Part shown: positions 17,967 through 20,104 of the stretch, piece after piece
Layout of the letters: each line of letters opens with the position of its first letter
Numbering within the stretch: the first letter of the stretch is position 1
Assembly: GCA_947624425.1 (NCBI GenBank)
Contig: CANQKG010000007.1
Span: 1 to 20,104, forward strand
Source of the DNA: an uncultured Clostridia bacterium
GTDB taxonomy: Bacteria; Bacillota; Clostridia; Oscillospirales; Ruminococcaceae
Direction of reading: 5' to 3'
DNA length: 20,104 nt
Position numbers and translations under genes: made by a program
Notes under the pieces: generated by a model
Seen by the model: only the letters and a program-made list of their open reading frames with translations
The model's database searches: none
What the model was told of the DNA's origin: nothing

Positions 17967-19797
17967 CTTCCGCGCCCCCTTCCCGATAATATTTGCTTTG
18001 CACCTCAAACAGCCTGGCATAGCTGCCGCCCTTTTGCAGCAGCTCGGCGTGGGTGCCTTCCTCGGCGATCCTGTGATTTTCCAGCAGCAGGATACGGTCG
18101 CAGAACCGGGTGGAAGCCAGCCGGTGAGAGATATAGATCGCCGTGCGTCCGGCAGTCATCTCATCGTATTTTTGGTACATATCCGCCTCGGCAATCGGGT
18201 CGAGAGCGGCAGTCGGCTCGTCTAAAATCAGCACCGGCGCGTTTTTATAAAGGGCGCGCGCCAGCATCAGCCGCTGGGTCTCGCCGCCCGAGAGCATCAC
18301 CGCTTCGGGATAGACCGACCGATCCAGCAGAGTGTCGTACCGGTCGGGAAACGCGTTTATCTTTTCGTCCAGTCCCGCTTCGGCAACACATTCTTTCATT
18401 CGGCTTTCGTCATACCCCGTTTCCAGTTGGGTCACATTGGTCGCCACGGTATCGGCAAGGAGAGAAAAGCTCTGGAACACGGCGGCGAACAGCCCGTAAT
18501 AATCCTGCCGGTTATACTGCCGGATATCCTCCCCGTTTAACAGCACCTGACCCTCGGTGGGGTCGTAAAAGCCGCAGAGCAGCTTTACCAGTGTGGTTTT
18601 TCCCGCGCCGTTTAGTCCCACCACCGCCAGCTTCTCGCCGGAACGAATGGTGAGATCGATATGGGACAGGGTGTCCTCCTCCGCTTCGGGATACCGGAAC
18701 GAGACGTCCCGCAGCCGCAGTTCATACTCCGCCGCCGGATCGGGTGAAAGGGGCTTTCCTTCCTCAAACAAAAACGGTTCGGGATAATCGAGATATTCCC
18801 GCAGGGTGGAGAGATCAAGGCTCTGCTGCCGCAGATTATTGATGGTATTGAAAATGCCGTTGACCCGTCCCGCAAAATTCCCCATCACCGAAAAATAAAG
18901 CAGGAATGCGGACGCGGTCATGCCGTCATGGATCACCGCGTGGAATAAAAAGATGTAAACGATCCCGTTGCGGAGGAATACCAGCACCACATCGGCAAGA
19001 TTGGCAAGGAGGTTCATGTTCTCCACCCGCTTCTGGAAGCCGATATAGGCGCGCATCGCCTTTTCGAGCAGCTCCTCGAGCCAATCCCGCAGTCCGAAGA
19101 TGCGGATATCCTTGGCGGCAACGCTGTCCCGTGATTTATCGCTTATGTACCACATCTTCTGCTCATGCTCCGCCACCTCGTCCCGATGGCGGAAGGAGTA
19201 GCCGTTTGTCCACCGGTGGGCGGAAAAGCCCGCCAGCGCGGTCAGAACGACCACCAATGCGATCCAGGGCTGGAGGGTGGAGAGCAGAGCCAGATAGACT
19301 GCAAAGCCCAGTATATTCTGCAAAAAATTCTGGAGCGTACCCCAAATTGCCTCTCCCGCAGAGCCGTTACTCTGCAGCGCGACCTTTGCCCGCGTATGGA
19401 GCCGGTTGAACTCCTTATCCCCCAGATTGGGGTAGGAGGTCGTTGTCGCTTTATGGCTGACAAAATAGTACAAGATACCGCGGAGGGTGATCTTCCCGTA
19501 CATCTGATTAGTGAAGATATAGTCTGTCAGCGCGTTTAGGAGCATGGTCATGCCAATAAAGAACAAAATCACCCCGATCAGTCGGGAAAAGGGCGCGTGC
19601 TGTTCCACCTGCGCCAGAATGGCAGGCGACAGATACACGCCGACAAGCCCGCTGATTACCCCCAGCACCGCCTGTACGGTACAGAGGATCGGCACCTTCT
19701 TTTCTTTTTCTTTCCATGCGAGCTTTAGCATGAAGCCGATATTCTGAAAAACATTGTATTTCGGCTTCGGCGGTTTTTCTTTTTTCTGTTTTGGCAT
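17953..19797 (-). CDS. ABC transporter, fused permease/ATP-binding protein, first subunit
   Basis: The 614-residue protein starts MPKQKKEKPPKPKYNVFQNI, a basic cytoplasmic tail of the type seen in clostridial heterodimeric exporters, followed by a six-helix membrane domain (about 35-320). The nucleotide-binding domain has Walker A GLNGAGKTT (394-402), Q-loop AVFQSFSLL (439-447), signature LSGGE (502-506), Walker B VLILDE (522-527) and switch His558. Both this protein and its partner keep the catalytic Glu. The start at 19797 has GGAGG 5 bases upstream; a longer frame would run through a repeat and is rejected. A 7-bp hairpin (19813-19833) lies just before the ribosome binding site. Confidence 0.93.
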   Translation of the reverse strand: MPKQKKEKPPKPKYNVFQNIGFMLKLAWKEKEKKVPILCTVQAVLGVISGLVGVYLSPAILAQVEQHAPFSRLIGVILFFIGMTMLLNALTDYIFTNQMYGKITLRGILYYFVSHKATTTSYPNLGDKEFNRLHTRAKVALQSNGSAGEAIWGTLQNFLQNILGFAVYLALLSTLQPWIALVVVLTALAGFSAHRWTNGYSFRHRDEVAEHEQKMWYISDKSRDSVAAKDIRIFGLRDWLEELLEKAMRAYIGFQKRVENMNLLANLADVVLVFLRNGIVYIFLFHAVIHDGMTASAFLLYFSVMGNFAGRVNGIFNTINNLRQQSLDLSTLREYLDYPEPFLFEEGKPLSPDPAAEYELRLRDVSFRYPEAEEDTLSHIDLTIRSGEKLAVVGLNGAGKTTLVKLLCGFYDPTEGQVLLNGEDIRQYNRQDYYGLFAAVFQSFSLLADTVATNVTQLETGYDESRMKECVAEAGLDEKINAFPDRYDTLLDRSVYPEAVMLSGGETQRLMLARALYKNAPVLILDEPTAALDPIAEADMYQKYDEMTAGRTAIYISHRLASTRFCDRILLLENHRIAEEGTHAELLQKGGSYARLFEVQSKYYREGGAEDGEG

Positions 19798-19812
19798 CAC
19801 TGCCTCCTTCAT

Positions 19813-19833
19813 GACGGTGAGCGTCACACCGTC
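19813..19833. promoter_or_regulatory. Hairpin upstream of the ABC exporter ribosome binding site
   Basis: GACGGTG (19813-19819) pairs with CACCGTC (19827-19833). On the minus strand it ends 3 bases before AAGGAGG; on the plus strand it is followed by CTTTTTATTG and could end plus-strand transcription. No clear promoter for the exporter was found between it and the window end. Confidence 0.45.
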
Positions 19834-19867
19834 CTTTTTATTGTGGTTTTGGATTTTGCCTTGTGCT

Positions 19868-19930
19868 TTTTGAATCCCTCCACCGCGCTTTAGCGCGGTC
19901 CCCCTCCCTTTGACAAGGGAGGCACTGGCG
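19868..19930 (+). repeat. Dispersed repeat copy R5 (left part)
   Basis: It has TTTTTGAATCCCTCCACCGC, the hairpin CCGCGC-ttta-GCGCGG, CCCCCTCCCTTTGACAAGGG and AGGCACTGGCG, then loses similarity. It lies in the upstream region of the ABC exporter. Confidence 0.8.
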
Positions 19931-20020
19931 ACCATACAAGTTTTGATAAAAAATTTTAATAAAACAGGCTAACGGAAGATTTCACTTATTTTCACTTACC
20001 CCATTTCAACCCACCATGTT

Positions 20021-20060
20021 GCCGTCTTTGTCAAGACCTCCCTTGTCAAAGGGAGGGGGG
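20021..20060 (-). repeat. Dispersed repeat copy R6, opposite orientation
   Basis: On the minus strand it reads CCCCCCTCCCTTTGACAAGG, GAGGTCTTGACAAAGACGGC. It faces R5 across 90 bp of AT-rich sequence (19931-20020) with two TTTCACTTA units (19981-19998) but no gene. The copy may continue past the window edge. Confidence 0.75.
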
Positions 20061-20104
20061 CAGGTTATCATATGAAGTGCAACACCCTATAAAAAAACAA
20101 GGGA

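Noticed and set aside
19931..20020. Promoter for the ABC exporter in the AT-rich stretch
   Set aside because: Several weak -10-like boxes occur, but none has a convincing -35 at the right distance.
886..20060. CRISPR array formed by the repeats
   Set aside because: The copies are kilobases apart in intergenic spaces, in both orientations, without regular spacers or cas genes.

Overview
The window looks like a stretch of chromosome from a moderately GC-rich, low-redundancy Firmicute of the class Clostridia, most likely Oscillospiraceae-like. The support is Firmicute-type ribosomal operon order, a CxxC/CxxC L33, a zinc-ribbon MscL, a two-cluster clostridial ferredoxin, a BofA-like sporulation protein, DUF378 and Rrf2 proteins, textbook sigma-A promoters, and two plausible sporulation sigma promoters. 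Most genes are on the minus strand. The family assignment is inference.

Layout. (1) 1-597 is the 5' part of a MATE transporter gene, preceded by a promoter and a promoter-proximal terminator (possible attenuator). (2) 1040-4678 is the translation/secretion block, read right to left: rpmG-secE-nusG-rplK-rplA from one perfect promoter, then rplJ-rplL from a second promoter with an L10-type leader. rpoB does not follow rplL. (3) 4717-5625 holds a small ferredoxin gene and mscL, divergently transcribed. (4) 5697-8182 carries envelope genes: a small LiaF-like membrane protein, a VanY-type carboxypeptidase, a degenerate LCP-like protein and a DUF378 protein. (5) 8193-9332 holds an unknown conserved protein, the RNase P RNA gene and a BofA-like gene. 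(6) 9342-10692 holds two abutting cyclophilin genes, one encoding a lipoprotein. (7) 10730-11214 has an orphan promoter-terminator unit that would make a ~60-nt RNA, followed by repeats. (8) 11215-16059 is a sulfur/cysteine island: metY, a LysR regulator, an Rrf2 (CymR/IscR-type) regulator, cysK, and an HD-hydrolase/larE deletion remnant. (9) 16089-19797 encodes a heterodimeric ABC exporter.

How the parts fit. The sulfur island has two apparent layers of control. All five promoters in it carry an AACCTAT (or inverse ATAGGTT) element, suggesting one operator read by the Rrf2 regulator encoded in the middle. The cysK leader also encodes a 14-residue peptide, MNIPVKYRRCCRCL, whose Cys codons overlap the 5' arm of a terminator hairpin followed by seven U residues: the arrangement expected for cysteine-responsive ribosome-mediated attenuation. 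This is the best candidate for an undescribed system in the window.

A dispersed repeat family (six copies) sits between genes. It shares a palindromic core (CCTCCCTT-TGAC-AAGGGAGG), and its ends tend to abut intrinsic terminators. One short piece of it appears to supply the Shine-Dalgarno sequence of the LiaF-like gene.
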